Assembly (NCBI RefSeq): GCF_023101765.2
Contig: NC_064230.1
Coordinates: forward strand, 1,116,001-1,180,000
Direction of reading: 5' to 3'
Length of the DNA: 64,000 bases
Origin: Spodoptera frugiperda
Taxonomy: Eukaryota; Arthropoda; Insecta; Lepidoptera; Noctuidae
Shown: positions 1 to 9,993 of the stretch, piece after piece
Numbering within the stretch: position 1 is the stretch's first letter
Layout: every line of letters begins with the position of its first letter
The notes under the pieces: generated by a model
What the model saw: only the letters and a program-made list of their open reading frames with translations
The model's database searches: none
What the model was told of the DNA's origin: nothing
Program-made: the position numbers and the translations under genes

Positions 1-187
1 AGTTAGGTAATGAAAAATATTAAGATAAGATAACAATACTTAGATAAAACGAATCAAAGTTTAGGAGTGAAAGCAAATACGTAATTTCTACGTATAAAAC
101 GTACCTAGAAGTGACGTCACGCGATATTTCAAATCGATATATCTCCGAAAATATTTGTTTCCGTAAGAAAATAAAAAATACGTGTCT
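1..187 (+). repeat. MITE H fragment (window-edge copy)
   Basis: This AT-rich segment matches the interior of the complete copy at 2321-2577 and the minus-strand copies near 27.5 and 34.2 kb. Shared landmarks are GTGACGTCACGCGATATTTC and the following AAATCGATATATC. The left terminus lies outside the window or is missing. It encodes nothing. Confidence 0.7.
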
Positions 188-361
188 TTAGCTGCTAACA
201 GCTGATTTATGTGAAAATACGCGCACGCAAAATTTTGTTGTTTTGTTATTGTGATAAAAATAAAACTAACAAGTATACAAAAAAAGTTTCTTTAAGAAAG
301 TTGTTTGTAATCATGAGTACAATCACGTGTTTAAATATCGTTCACTAATTACCAGTCACCC
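188..361 (+). repeat. MITE G, right half
   Basis: It contains the motif GCTAACAGCTGAT and a right terminal inverted repeat (about 300-361) ending ACCAGTCACCC. Both match the complete inverted-repeat element at 37721-38032. The left half is absent and the fragment abuts MITE H directly. Confidence 0.7.
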
Positions 362-624
362 TATATAGCATAATTTCACATTATACCTACTTTTTACGAC
401 CGACCAGCCGCAAAACTTGAGAAAACTCTAATCTTGTACAGCCGTTATGCATCTCGCTCTAACACTCGCTATCTCTGTCCCTCGTTTTATAAAACAGTGA
501 TTAGCAAGTTAGGGCCATCTATATGCTTATTAGCGTAAGGGGGTGGGCAGAGCAGTTTGTCGCGCAGTGTCTCTGTTTCATGTGTGGGTTAAAGTGAAGG
601 AGATCGCGGGATTTTGCCGAAAAA
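362..624. other. Unassigned sequence
   Basis: I see no repeat match inside the window and no coding signal. It is slightly richer in GC than its surroundings. Confidence 0.4.
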
Positions 625-915
625 CGAGAAGACGTATCACCTGATGGTAAGTAATCGCCGCCGCTCATGGGCACTCGGAACACCAGAGGCGTTATAATTT
701 ATTTTATTAGCCGGTAAACGAGCAGACTGATCACTTGATGGAAAGCAATCGCCGCTCATGGACACTAGAGGCGTTATAAGTGCGTTACCGGCCTTTTGGG
801 GGTTAGGAATTTAAAAGTTGTTGGGGAAACGAGAATTGGGAAGAGGAGGTAATTAGGCCTAGATGACAATTTCACTCACACAACGAAACACAACGCAAGT
901 CGGTTTTTTATGCGC
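625..915 (+). repeat. SINE A, two overlapping partial copies
   Basis: The family runs from GGTAAACGAGCAGACGGATC through CACCTGATGGTAAGCAATCG to a 3' end reading GCCGAAGCATGGCTCTCCCA, about 300 bp in all. Here a short head (625-690) precedes a second copy (705-915) that lacks the 3' end. It is one of more than 20 copies in the window. Confidence 0.75.
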
Positions 916-1345
916 TCTCGTTTCGATTTTTTTATACTTAACACGTTGAACGCCGTGGGGGTGACCGACGTTAGCAGAGGATTTGCCTTCAACTGTTTTC
1001 TATTGGCAGTCAAAGACTTAATAGGATGGCGCTTGGCCACCATCTCGCCTTATGGTAAGTGATGATGCGGCCTACGATGGAGCACGTCTGCCTATAAGCA
1101 ACCTATTCACTCGATTACTTCAAACGTAAAGCAAATTCGTACTAAGAGTTACTGATCATGGTAAAGAGTAAAGATTTCTCTCACCGCTTCTCACTTGGAC
1201 CACAGAAAAACATCTTTTTAAGAAAAAAATCCCTTGTAATTACTTGTAAGGATTTTTATAGCTATTCTTGTGAAAGAGACATTTTCGTGTTTTAAGTTTT
1301 AAGGTTCTGATGAGCTTAAGCGAGATCGAAGCTTGTGTTTTGAGT
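916..1345. other. Intergenic; repeat J fragment near 1020-1125
   Basis: The words GTGATGATGCGGCCTACGAT and GGAGCACGTCTGCC identify a partial copy of repeat J, which is longer at 18870-19095. I see nothing in the rest. Confidence 0.5.
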
Positions 1346-1460
1346 TAAAAGTATTTCTAAGTCTGTGTGCTCCATCCTCGGCCACATCTTCGCTTCGCCG
1401 TCCTGGCAGTAAGCGGGTTGGTGGCCAAACGCAGACTTATCAATGTTAGAAAAAAATTTA
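1346..1460 (-). repeat. Repeat L, minus-strand copy
   Basis: It is the reverse complement of the segment at 3170-3300. The shared core is GTTTGGCCACCAACCCGCTT followed by ACTGCCAGGACGGCGAAGCG. A third copy interrupts a SINE near 39.63 kb, so this is a small mobile or dispersed repeat. Confidence 0.65.
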
Positions 1461-1775
1461 GAAGGATTTTTACCGACTTCAAAAATGGAGGAGGCTGTTT
1501 TATTACTGCAAGCAACTGTACAAAAAGAACTGCCGGACAAGGGGTCTCGAGTTTGATTCCCGAGTCGGGCAAAGTATTGCAGGCGTTTTTTGGTTTTTCG
1601 AAAATTTCTTAGTAATAGCACGAGGTCTAGAATCATGTCCAGTATATGGCAATGGGCTCACCCCCTATTACACTGGACTTATAACACAAATGGTGAAAAG
1701 TGGGTGTACATTGTACAGCAGCATTACGTGCCGTAATGTGCACCTCTGCCTACCCCTTCGGGGATAAAAGGCGTG
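1461..1775 (+). repeat. SINE D (tRNA-related)
   Basis: A B-box-like GTTTGATTCCCGAGTCGGG lies about 85 bp into the element. It is followed by the family body (TTTTCGAAAATTTCT, CCAGTATATGGCAAT) and the tail CCTTCGGGGATAAAAGGCGT. Other copies lie at 16.7, 21.4, 26.3, 39.5, 44.6/45.7 and 51.6 kb. The box suggests Pol III origin. Confidence 0.75.
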
Positions 1776-2173
1776 ATATTGTGTCTATTGTGTTTCATAT
1801 CGTATTTTTGCTGCATCGTAATAGTGACATGTACCGAATAAATAATATTTCTTTCTCTCTTTCTCATCTCAAATTGAGTCACGAGCCGAAAATCGAACTC
1901 AATAACCTTTCTATCTATCATACATCGTCTATATCTTCACAGCACCTACAATAAAAGGTCAGCTGTGGTGTTAAGTAAGTGGTTATAAAAATAAGAGGCT
2001 CTCACAGCTGCGGTCAGTAGATAGTGCGTACAATAATACTTTCTTAAGGAGTACGGTCGCGTGCAAAGTGGGTTTTTATTTTATTTTTTTTACATTTGAT
2101 GGGTTGATGTTTAGCCGCTATCTTAAACTCAAACTCAAATTGTTTATTGCATTCATGTGTACATTTAGATAAT
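1776..2173. other. Unassigned AT-rich intergenic sequence
   Basis: There is no convincing coding region. A short repeat J piece lies near 2088-2130. Confidence 0.4.
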
Positions 2174-2300
2174 ACTAGTATTAGAACTCGAAATGGGATA
2201 TTTACCATGTTTTTCTATTTCTATGAGTTTCCGATATTTCGACACTGTTGCAAGCGCCATGATCACGGATGAACTTGTATATTGAAGTTCTAATACTAGT
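2174..2300. repeat. 127-bp foldback element
   Basis: A perfect 15-bp inverted repeat, ACTAGTATTAGAACT at 2174-2188 and its complement at 2286-2300, bounds a 127-bp segment with the core word ATATTTCGACACTGTTGCAA. The size and form suit a MITE. No second copy was found here. Confidence 0.55.
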
Positions 2301-2320
2301 GTTAGTGACCAGATAATACA

Positions 2321-2577
2321 CAATAGGGATGATGACGGAGTATGAAAATTAAAAATCTATTTAGTCCGTCAGTTAGGTAATGGAAAAATATTAGACACGT
2401 ATTTTTGTTTAGGAGTGAGAGCAAAAACGTACCTACATAGATGTGATGTCACGCGATATTTTAAATCGATATATCATCGAAAGTATTTGTTTTCGTAAAA
2501 AAAAAAATGTCTAATAGGTATTTTAAAATAATCTACAAGACGGACATTAAAATAAAAATTAGTCATCTACCCTATTG
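2321..2577 (+). repeat. MITE H, complete copy
   Basis: The 257-bp element runs from CAATAGGGATGATGAC to ATCTACCCTATTG, so its ends carry the inverted repeat CAATAGGG/CCCTATTG. Partial or diverged copies lie at 1, 27.53, 34.2 and 35.8 kb, and a terminus lies at 35.06 kb. The same outermost bases also cap MITE Q. Confidence 0.7.
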
Positions 2578-2998
2578 ACAAACGTCACTAAAATTTTATC
2601 GTTACCACTTTTGTTGGCAACTGTATCGAACCCCAACTCTAGCGGTCTGCTTGACCGGAGATAAGCTGGCCTGTACAAACACTCACACCCCTCGTATCTT
2701 CAACCCGTCTTATACTTGCGGGGGTCAGTAGAAGTGTTTAAAACACACTCTTCACTTTTAATTCTATAAAAATATTTGGTTGAGAAATGTTTTTTCAAGT
2801 CGGTTAAAGTGTCATGATGGCTAGAAGGTTTAAGACGTCCGCTTCTCATGCATGAGAGTAAAGCGAAATTTACTATATGGTTTACGTGTTTAAAAGTGCA
2901 TATTAATCTATTTGTTTCCATACTTATTCATCGAGAGAGGTCGTAAGTGTAATTATACCATTATTTCAGTTTCCCCCCTCACACACGTAAAACAATGA
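2578..2998. other. Unassigned; repeat R near 2880-2998
   Basis: Only the right part is recognisable. The word AAAAGTGCATATTAATCTAT followed by CATCGAGAGAGGTCGTAAGT recurs at 42758-42868. I see no gene. Confidence 0.45.
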
Positions 2999-3137
2999 TT
3001 CTTCTCAAATCGAAGCCACACTTTGGAACGAGCACCTAGCTTCATTGACGGACAGACTGACGAACAATTCAATTTGACGTTTCAAAAGTGCCTTATTTTG
3101 GATTAATTGAAATAAATTATTTGACTTTGACTTTGAC
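2999..3137 (+). repeat. Repeat M, LINE-tail-like
   Basis: The family carries TTTGGAACGAGC, GACGTTTCAAAAGTGCC and a 3' end of TTTGACTTTGACTTTGAC repeats. A short tandem-repeat tail is typical of CR1/Jockey-like LINE 3' ends, so these are probably 5'-truncated LINE copies. Others lie at 19.75, 23.2 (minus), 31.56, 40.0 and 43.95 kb. Confidence 0.65.
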
Positions 3138-3169
3138 ACCAGGATTTACCATTAGGAATATGTTTTTTT

Positions 3170-3300
3170 TAACGTTTATAAGTCTGCGTTTGGCCACCAA
3201 CCCGCTTACTGCCAGGACGGCGAAGCGAAGATGTGGCCGAAGATGGAGCACACAGACTTAGAAAGTACCTATTCACTCTGACCTTGAAAATATGTTAAGC
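3170..3300 (+). repeat. Repeat L, plus-strand copy
   Basis: It matches 1346-1460 in reverse complement and the short insert near 39.63 kb. Confidence 0.6.
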
Positions 3301-3388
3301 AAAACTATCTAATCTTTTTCCTGTTTACTTTTGTACTGAATGATGTGACGTCAAATAATTTATGACGTAGTAATAGCACAACAATAAT

Positions 3389-3771
3389 CTATATATTAAT
3401 ACGTGATGCAAAAACTTTGGACCTCTTTTTACGAAAATTGCGCGGACGTAGGAGCATAAAATTTGGTACACTTATAGTTTATGTGTAGGAGAAGTGCAGG
3501 ACGCTAATATTTTTCAAAAATAATGCTTATAAAGTACATTAAATTAATAAATAAAACATTACACACACATGCATAGTACCTATCTGATCGTATTTGACAT
3601 AACGTCAAAATCGATAGACATTGCGATGATATTGACGTCTCATATGAATAGAGTTTTATAAAAGAGTTCGTTTGAGTTTGAGTTAAATAAAAATTATCCT
3701 TGAACGTATGTTAAGTGGTATTGTAAATTAAATCGTATATGGTTGAATTTCAACCACTAGGCGACCACTAG
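3389..3771 (+). mobile_element. Non-autonomous Helitron, family F (copy 1)
   Basis: The element starts TCTATATATTAATACGTGAT and ends GCGACCACTAG. It lies between a 5' A and a 3' T, has no inverted repeats and no target duplication, which is the Helitron signature. Copies lie at 32598-32969 (minus) and 36477-36894 (plus), with the same ends and the same A/T flanks. It has no coding capacity. Confidence 0.75.
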
Positions 3772-3837
3772 TATGAGATAAATTAGCTATGATAACATTA
3801 AAACTAATTAATATTATAATCTAACGTCTCAATGATT

Positions 3838-4035
3838 AGGACTGCACGGTTGGCGCGGTGGCTGGGCAACTGGTTGCCGTGCAACGTGTAGCGGGTTCGA
3901 TTCCCGCACGGAGCAACTCTTTGTGTGATCCACAAATTGTTGTTTCGGGTCTGTGTGTCATGTGACATGTGCATGTGAACTTGTATGTTTGTAAACGTAC
4001 CCACAACACAGGAGAAAATCCTAGTGTGGGAAAAA
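3838..4035 (+). repeat. SINE C (tRNA-derived head)
   Basis: The head contains a B-box, GGGTTCGATTCCCGCACGG. The body has TTTGTGTGATCCACAAATTG and CTTGTATGTTTGTAAACG. Other copies are at 17.2 (minus), 19.35, 38.75 (minus), 39.15 and 46.86 kb. Multicopy status and a non-tRNA body argue against a working tRNA gene. Confidence 0.75.
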
Positions 4036-4164
4036 GTTATTTAAAAAAAAAGATTGTGACATTATTTTCAAAGTTGAAATAACTCTGCATCTAATTAAAA
4101 TCATACAGAGACTGTACAGAGCTGTCTAAAGCTGACTGAGTTACGAAAGATATGGCTTCGTAAA

Positions 4165-4392
4165 CTATTTTAGTGTAAGAGAGCCATGCTTCGGCACTGC
4201 TAGTCGGCTCGACCGGAGTGATACCACGGCCGAGCAGAAAACCGACGTGAAACAACGCTTACGTTGTGTAATTGAGGTTACACAATTACCCCGCTTCCCA
4301 ATCTTTCCAATCCTCGATTCCCCAACAACCCTTAAATATCTAACCCCCAAAAGGCCGACAACGCACTTGTAACGCCTCTGGTGTTTCGAAAC
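4165..4392 (-). repeat. SINE A, minus-strand copy
   Basis: Read on the minus strand it runs from the CACCAGAGGCGTTACAAGTG region to the 3' end, complement of GAGAGCCATGCTTCGGC. The 5' head is missing or diverged. Confidence 0.7.
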
Positions 4393-4437
4393 TTCCCAAC
4401 ACTAGTATCTACTTATGCTCAGGTGCCATTTGTGGAA

Positions 4438-4641
4438 TCTATACTAATATTATAAAGCTGAAGAGTTTGTTTGTTTGTTTGTTTGTTTGAACGCGCTAAT
4501 CTCCAGAACTACTTGACCGAATTGAATAATTATTTTTGTGTTAGATAGTGTATTTATCGAGGAAGGCTATAGGCTATAAAACATCACGCTATGACCAATA
4601 GGAGCCGAGCAGAGCGGGTGAAACCGCGCTAAAGTAGCTAG
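4438..4641 (+). mobile_element. Lep1-type Helitron
   Basis: The 204-bp element begins TCTATACTAATATTATAAAG and ends AGTAGCTAG. It is flanked by A and T, has a GTTT microsatellite near the 5' end, and has a short hairpin (GCGG...CCGC) about 15 bp before the end. This matches the lepidopteran Lep1 Helitrons known to be associated with GTTT/GAAA microsatellites. Related copies are at 30.8-31.3, 34.8, 40.7 and 48.8 kb. Confidence 0.8.
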
Positions 4642-4941
4642 TAAAATATAAAGTTATTCCACAAATCGCACCCACGAAAAATACCTATGGGTGCCCAATG
4701 TGGAACATCGCTGGTGCCATTAGCTTGGGTGCCATTTAAACGGGTCCCCGATGTGGAATACCTCTGCTTACCATCAGGTGATCCGACTGCTCGTTTATCG
4801 GCTTATACGGTAAGAAAAAAAAATACAAAATAAATATACCAATTCAGCAATAGCTAAGCACTATATACCTAATTAACTCAGGATTCGCATATACTTACTG
4901 ATTACAATACATCCTGTGAATCATATTGTACACCTACAAAA
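4642..4941. other. SINE A scrap and 5' flank or leader of the LINE
   Basis: A SINE A head lies near 4765-4805 on the minus strand. The rest is AT-rich and probably belongs to the 5' leader of the LINE that follows, but no boundary or target duplication could be placed. Confidence 0.4.
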
Positions 4942-6197
4942 ATGTTAAAAAGTTTGGATGGCACATTATCGGGCCCGATTTCAGACTTAGTTTCTCTGTC
5001 GGAGATGAAAGATACCATGTCTCAATTAACTGCCAAACTAGAATGCACCCAAAATGAGCTTGATAATAAGATACTGGAAAATAATGATCTTCAAAGACAA
5101 GTAAACAAGTTAACTGCTGAAGTCATTGTATTAAAATCCCTATGCCAAACTTCTTCGATAACTGAAGATACTTCTCGTTGCAGCATTAAAAAGAGGCCAA
5201 GTTCAGCTCACTGCATAACATCCACCCCTTCTTCACCCTTAAATTACTCAAACGTCGACTGCTTTTATGATGATAGAACACTATCTCTGAAAAAAATATT
5301 TCAGACCTACAACAACAGTTGGAAGATGCAAAACTTGAAATTTCAAGATTAACAAAACAAATAGAGACATTAACACAGTATCTACATAATAAAAGTGAGG
5401 TCTCCAGCTTGACAATGATTCCTCCACGCAATTCTACCACACCTACCTATACTACCAGAGAAAGAAAACGCGAGCACGAACCTGGAAGAAATTTATATAT
5501 ATACGGTACCCAACAATGTGTTGGTTTGGCCTCAGCCTTAATGCAGTCAAGATGCAATACTAAGTACGAAAAATACAGAGTTTTTGCGGAAACGAAGCCT
5601 AATGCGAAATGTTATGACGTCACTCAGAACTGCATAAGAAGAATCTTAAATCCGGATGATAAGATAGTCATATGTGTAGGAGAAAATGATCACAATTTAA
5701 AGCAAGTTTTATCACAATTAGAAGTTGTATTAGAGACCTTTTATAATAATAGAATAATTGTATTAAATGTTAACAGCAGCCACTTCCTTAATACTTCAAA
5801 ATTGAATAATGGTATAAAAAATCTATGTAAAAAATTTAAAAAATGTCACTTCCTTAACAAACATTATTTTAAGTTATCAGAGATCTGTAACTCTATAAAT
5901 TATGTAATAGACTGTAACGATTATGATGAAGCCTACTTGTATCCCGCGAATATTAGAAAGTTTGTAATGCGTAATCATACCAATAGTAATACCAATACCA
6001 ATAGTAATACAACAACGAGTAAAAAGTGCCTAGCCGAGCCTAAAAAGGGAACGATTCCTTTTTACTTTAATAACCAAAGCTGTGAGAAAAATAAACAAAC
6101 AGCTAGCCCCACTGAATCTGTCAGCAATGTAAACAAAGGTACAATACCTTATTATTTCCCTATGTTAAAAAAGAAAAATAGTTTTTTTCGAGCCTAA
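4942..6197 (+). pseudogene. LINE ORF1, coiled coil plus SGNH/esterase-like domain, one-base frame break
   Basis: The ATG at 4942 opens a frame whose first ~100 residues are heptad-rich (coiled coil) and which ends at 5352. A second frame, open from before 5319 to the stop at 6195-6197, carries on the same coiled-coil pattern (QQQLEDAKLEISRLTKQI). It then gives an esterase-like segment (LYIYGTQQCVGLASA, then IVICVGENDHN) and a basic Asn/Thr-rich tail. The two frames meet at the run of seven A's at 5290-5296; one base more or less there explains the break. The TTG at 5319 is therefore not a start. ORF1 proteins of this class bind RNA and assist retrotransposition. The break could be real decay, a sequencing slip in the A run, or less likely a programmed shift. 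Confidence 0.65.
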
Positions 6198-6216
6198 AAC
6201 CCATACATTTCATATT

Positions 6217-9057
6217 ATGCACCAAAATATTGCTAGCATTCTGTCGAAACGGGAACTCCTAGAAATAACAATTCAGGAGTTAAGAGTAGCACAAAAACCA
6301 CCAGATGTAATATGCCTGTCGGAAACTTTTATTAAAAAAGGCTATGAGAACTATGTTAAAATATCTGATTATCAACTAGCTGCCAACTTCTGCAGAGAAA
6401 AACAAAGAGGGGGAACTTGCATTTTAGTAAAAAAAGACATTATTTTCAAAGATTTACCATATATAAAAACATATGCTACTCAAAATACATTTGAAGCATG
6501 TGGCATAGAGATTGAGTGTTATAAATTGCTAATTATTTGCCTGTACAGAACACCAAACTCTGATCCCACACAGTTCTTAAGTAAATTAAACAACCTTTTA
6601 AACTATATAACTAAAAAATACAAATATAAAATGCGTATTGTTATAGCGGGAGATTTTAATATAAACACTTTGAAAAAGAGCAATATTACTAACCATTTAC
6701 AAGACATATCCTATAACTTTAACATGAAAATTCACATCGATGTACCCACGCGCAAGTCATCATGCATAGACCACATTCTAAGTAATATTCCGAACGCTAC
6801 CGCATCAGTCATGCCTCTCTATCTCTCCGACCATGATACAGGCCAAATGTTAAGCTTTCCTGTTAATGAAAAGGCTGAAAAACGTACAACTTATTATATA
6901 TATAAAAGAGATTATAATTTAGACAACATTCGCAAGTTCAAGGAATGTTTGAACAATATAACATGGTCAGACATATATATAAAAAGTGATGCAAACGCAT
7001 TCAGTGATTTTCATGAACTTTTATGTTTATTCTATAATCTTTGTTTCCCAAAAGTAAAAGTAAAAGTAAATAACAAAAATAAAAATAACCAAAATTGGAT
7101 AAGTAAGGGTCTAAAAAAAAGCTGTCTAAATAAACGTACACTAAGATATAAATACTATCAAAATAAAAATACTAGTAATAAAAATAAATATATTAAATAT
7201 TCTAATATTCTAAAAAAATGTATAATGAATTCAAAAAAAAATGCAAACATTAAATATATAAACAAACATGAAAATAAATGTAGGGCCACATGGGCAGTAA
7301 TTAAAAACGAAATACGTGATACTAATTACATAGGAAACATGGATAAAATCATAGTTAACAATAGGATACTAACACAACCCGTGGAAATTGCCAATGCCTT
7401 TAACAATCACTACATTAACTTAACTCATGAAACAACACATAAACATATAAAAATATCTACTCTAAGTGCCCCTACAAATTCTATGTTTCTAAAACCTATG
7501 TCAGAAAATGAGGTTAGACGAGAAATAATGTTATTAACTAACTCCAGCTCAGTAGGCTACGATGAAATCAATACTAAAATTATTAAAGAATGTGTTAACG
7601 AATTAACCGCTATTTTAACGCATTTGATAAATGTCTCATTCGAAACAGGTACTTTTCCTGACGCTCTCAAATACTCAATAGTCAAACCATTGTTTAAAAA
7701 AGGGGATAAGTGTGATATTAATAATTATCGTCCAATTACGTTAATACCTATTTTATCAAAAATTTATGAAAAGTGCATGTATAGAAGATTAATTGACTAT
7801 TGCGAAAAATTCCATATAATTAGCAAGGAACAGTATGGCTTTCAAAAAAATAAGTCCACCACATTAGCAGTATTCTCCCTTGTAAAGGCTATAGTTACTA
7901 ATCTCAATAACAATAATTTAACTACTGGACTATTTTTTGATATCTCAAAAGCCTTCGACTTAGTTTCTCATGAACTGCTACTTAAAAAAATAGAATTAGT
8001 TGGTATCAGAGGTCCTGCGCTTCAATGGATAGCATCATATCTTAGTAACAGACAACAACGAGTTATCATTGATAAAATAGACGACAATGGAGACATGGTA
8101 CCTTTTTCATCTGAATACAAGTACAATAAATATGGTGTTCCCCAAGGAAGCGTTCTAGGCCCCATCCTATTCTTGCTGTATATAAATGATATTATTAGTA
8201 TAACCAAACATCAATGTATATTGTTTGCTGATGATATTACTATCATTGTGGCATCTGAAAAGGTCAATAACTGTATACATAACCATGAGGCTGAAATAAA
8301 TAATACTATAGATAAATTGATACAGTGGCTTGACACAAACAACTTAAAAATAAATCTTAATAAATCCGTATATATAAATTTCAATAAATGTAAAAATCCT
8401 AATTATAATATTAAACTTAATATAACAAAAATTGAAGAAGTAGCACATACAAAGTTTCTTGGTATAATTATAGATAAAAATTTAAATTGGAAAGAACATG
8501 TAGATTATATTTCTAAGAGAATAAATAAATTCGTGTATGCACTTCAACAAGTCAAAAATATAACAAGTCTAAAAACTGCTATTATGACCTATCATGCATA
8601 CATAGAGTCACTGTTACGATACGGGCTTGTAATATGGGGTAACAGCACGGATATGATCAGAGCTTTTATTGCTCAGAAAAAGTGTATCAGGGCAATGTAT
8701 GGGATGCACCCCGAGGTATCATGTCAACCCATATTTAAAAAACTAAAGTTGTTACCGCTGCCATCCCTATACATATTTGAAATATGCATGTTTGTCAATA
8801 AACATAAGGCCTTGTTTAAAACGGCCAATGACATGAATCCGCGGAACCGGCGGGACCCACAAAGACTCGTTCTAAATGATGTTCCTAAGCTTACCAAATA
8901 CAACAAAAGCTGTTTATGTAATAGTGTTCGTATTTATAATAAGTTACCGAATAGCATAAGAAATTTAAACTCTAGATTATTTAAAATTAAACTATATAAC
9001 TGGCTAAATACAAATAACTTCTATAGTCTTAAGGAATTTATGGATAAGAAACATTAA
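6217..9057 (+). CDS. LINE ORF2: apurinic-like endonuclease and reverse transcriptase
   Basis: This is a 946-residue uninterrupted frame. Residues ~1-230 are the endonuclease, with the GDFNIN motif, the SCIDHILSN segment and the terminal SDH motif (LYLSDHDTG). Residues ~430-730 are the reverse transcriptase, with FFDISKAFDLVSHELL, the turn YGVPQGSVLGPILFLLYIND, and the catalytic LFADD. The C-terminal ~200 residues lack an RNase H or zinc-knuckle signature that I can see. The protein nicks target DNA and primes reverse transcription from the nick. The frame is open back to 6169 and so overlaps ORF1 by 29 bases; ATG 6217 is the first ATG in it. All catalytic motifs I checked are present. Confidence 0.85.
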   Translation: MHQNIASILSKRELLEITIQELRVAQKPPDVICLSETFIKKGYENYVKISDYQLAANFCREKQRGGTCILVKKDIIFKDLPYIKTYATQNTFEACGIEIECYKLLIICLYRTPNSDPTQFLSKLNNLLNYITKKYKYKMRIVIAGDFNINTLKKSNITNHLQDISYNFNMKIHIDVPTRKSSCIDHILSNIPNATASVMPLYLSDHDTGQMLSFPVNEKAEKRTTYYIYKRDYNLDNIRKFKECLNNITWSDIYIKSDANAFSDFHELLCLFYNLCFPKVKVKVNNKNKNNQNWISKGLKKSCLNKRTLRYKYYQNKNTSNKNKYIKYSNILKKCIMNSKKNANIKYINKHENKCRATWAVIKNEIRDTNYIGNMDKIIVNNRILTQPVEIANAFNNHYINLTHETTHKHIKISTLSAPTNSMFLKPMSENEVRREIMLLTNSSSVGYDEINTKIIKECVNELTAILTHLINVSFETGTFPDALKYSIVKPLFKKGDKCDINNYRPITLIPILSKIYEKCMYRRLIDYCEKFHIISKEQYGFQKNKSTTLAVFSLVKAIVTNLNNNNLTTGLFFDISKAFDLVSHELLLKKIELVGIRGPALQWIASYLSNRQQRVIIDKIDDNGDMVPFSSEYKYNKYGVPQGSVLGPILFLLYINDIISITKHQCILFADDITIIVASEKVNNCIHNHEAEINNTIDKLIQWLDTNNLKINLNKSVYINFNKCKNPNYNIKLNITKIEEVAHTKFLGIIIDKNLNWKEHVDYISKRINKFVYALQQVKNITSLKTAIMTYHAYIESLLRYGLVIWGNSTDMIRAFIAQKKCIRAMYGMHPEVSCQPIFKKLKLLPLPSLYIFEICMFVNKHKALFKTANDMNPRNRRDPQRLVLNDVPKLTKYNKSCLCNSVRIYNKLPNSIRNLNSRLFKIKLYNWLNTNNFYSLKEFMDKKH

Positions 9058-9167
9058 TGTTAGTATTAAGTTGAAGATTTGCATGCTAAGGACACTTTTA
9101 GCAAAACATGTAAGCTCATTTTTATATTGTAACACCATTTATACCATGTTTTACGCAAATAAATATA

Positions 9168-9864
9168 TTATTATTATGTATGTTCTTTACATAATCACGG
9201 GACCCTGTGGTCCCGGACCTTTGTAAGGCGTACGAGGAGCCGAAGCCAACACGCAGAGGCCCGTTGAACAATTTTAATCTAAATGTAATGGGACATCAGC
9301 CGGCGATTATCCCTGTATGCACTATGGAAGTACACCAAAGGACAATCCCCGGTTGATGCAGGACTATTGTGAGATATGGTAAAAGGAAATGATAGGGATA
9401 TGGGTGTGGGTGGCTGTGGAATAGTTTACCGGTTAACTATGGGGACTATGGCCCCTGCCCCTGACCAATATTGAAAAATACGGATAAACAGGCAGGGGGT
9501 GACTCGCAAACTCAATAGTGGGCCCCGGAAACGGCCGCTAGCATGTAGCGACAAGGGAAGCAACATCTGTTGAGCTGCTTGAGGAAGGATGGGCATCCCA
9601 CGGCTATCAGAGCAATCCCGGAAGTACGGTCAAGACCCCTACCAGCATCTTACTGGGATACGTCCTTCCCCCAAGTGGAGCTGAAGGCAACTCCACTCTT
9701 GCGAATCTCCACTCAAACCAGCCGATTAAGGCAAGAGTGAGGTAGGAGAGGCCACTCCGGATAGTCACGAGTACCAACCGGAGTTAAAAAGTAGGGCCTC
9801 TCCCGGGAGTCAGGTCCGTGGGGTCGCCACTGCCCAACAGCTCGCCACAAGCTGCCTTGCGGAC
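9168..9864 (-). mobile_element. Short Dong/R4-like 3' tail, diverged second copy
   Basis: This is a GC-rich block (GGACCCTGTGGTCCCGGACC near 9200) with no ORF. Its left part shares an ordered set of words with the 3' UTR of the intact Dong-like element (9881-9960). Both have TTATTATT, then GGGACC/GGGTCC, then CCGGA, TAAGG and GTACG, then GCCGAAGCCAA. It also ends at 9864 in a TTATTA run. I infer a short 5'-truncated or non-autonomous relative in the same orientation. The middle (9300-9860) matches nothing else here. Confidence 0.45.
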
Positions 9865-9993
9865 TTATTATTATTTTTTTGGGTCCTTTTTCTAAGCTCG
9901 GCTGCGGTGCCGGATTTTAAGGTTAGTACGGGCCGAAGCCAAGTGCTAACCCGCGTGAGTAAATACTCACTTTTGGGTTCTGATGGACGAAGT

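Larger units (their letters stand above)
4850..9165 (+). mobile_element. CR1/Jockey-type non-LTR retrotransposon
   Basis: It has two ORFs on the plus strand: a coiled-coil plus esterase-like ORF1, and an apurinic-endonuclease plus reverse-transcriptase ORF2. No LTRs are seen. The 3' end is a roughly 100-bp UTR running into TTATTATTATG rather than a poly(A) tail, as in CR1-like elements. An ORF1 with an esterase-type fold is known from CR1/L2 relatives. ORF2 is uninterrupted, so the insertion is probably young. The 5' boundary is approximate. Confidence 0.75.

Noticed and set aside
3838..3920. tRNA genes at SINE C and SINE D heads
   Set aside because: B-boxes are present, but no full cloverleaf is convincing and each head is joined to a repeated non-tRNA body.
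5319..5321. Start codon of a separate 292-residue ORF1
   Set aside because: The codon is TTG, and the coiled coil continues upstream in the same frame across the A7 run.
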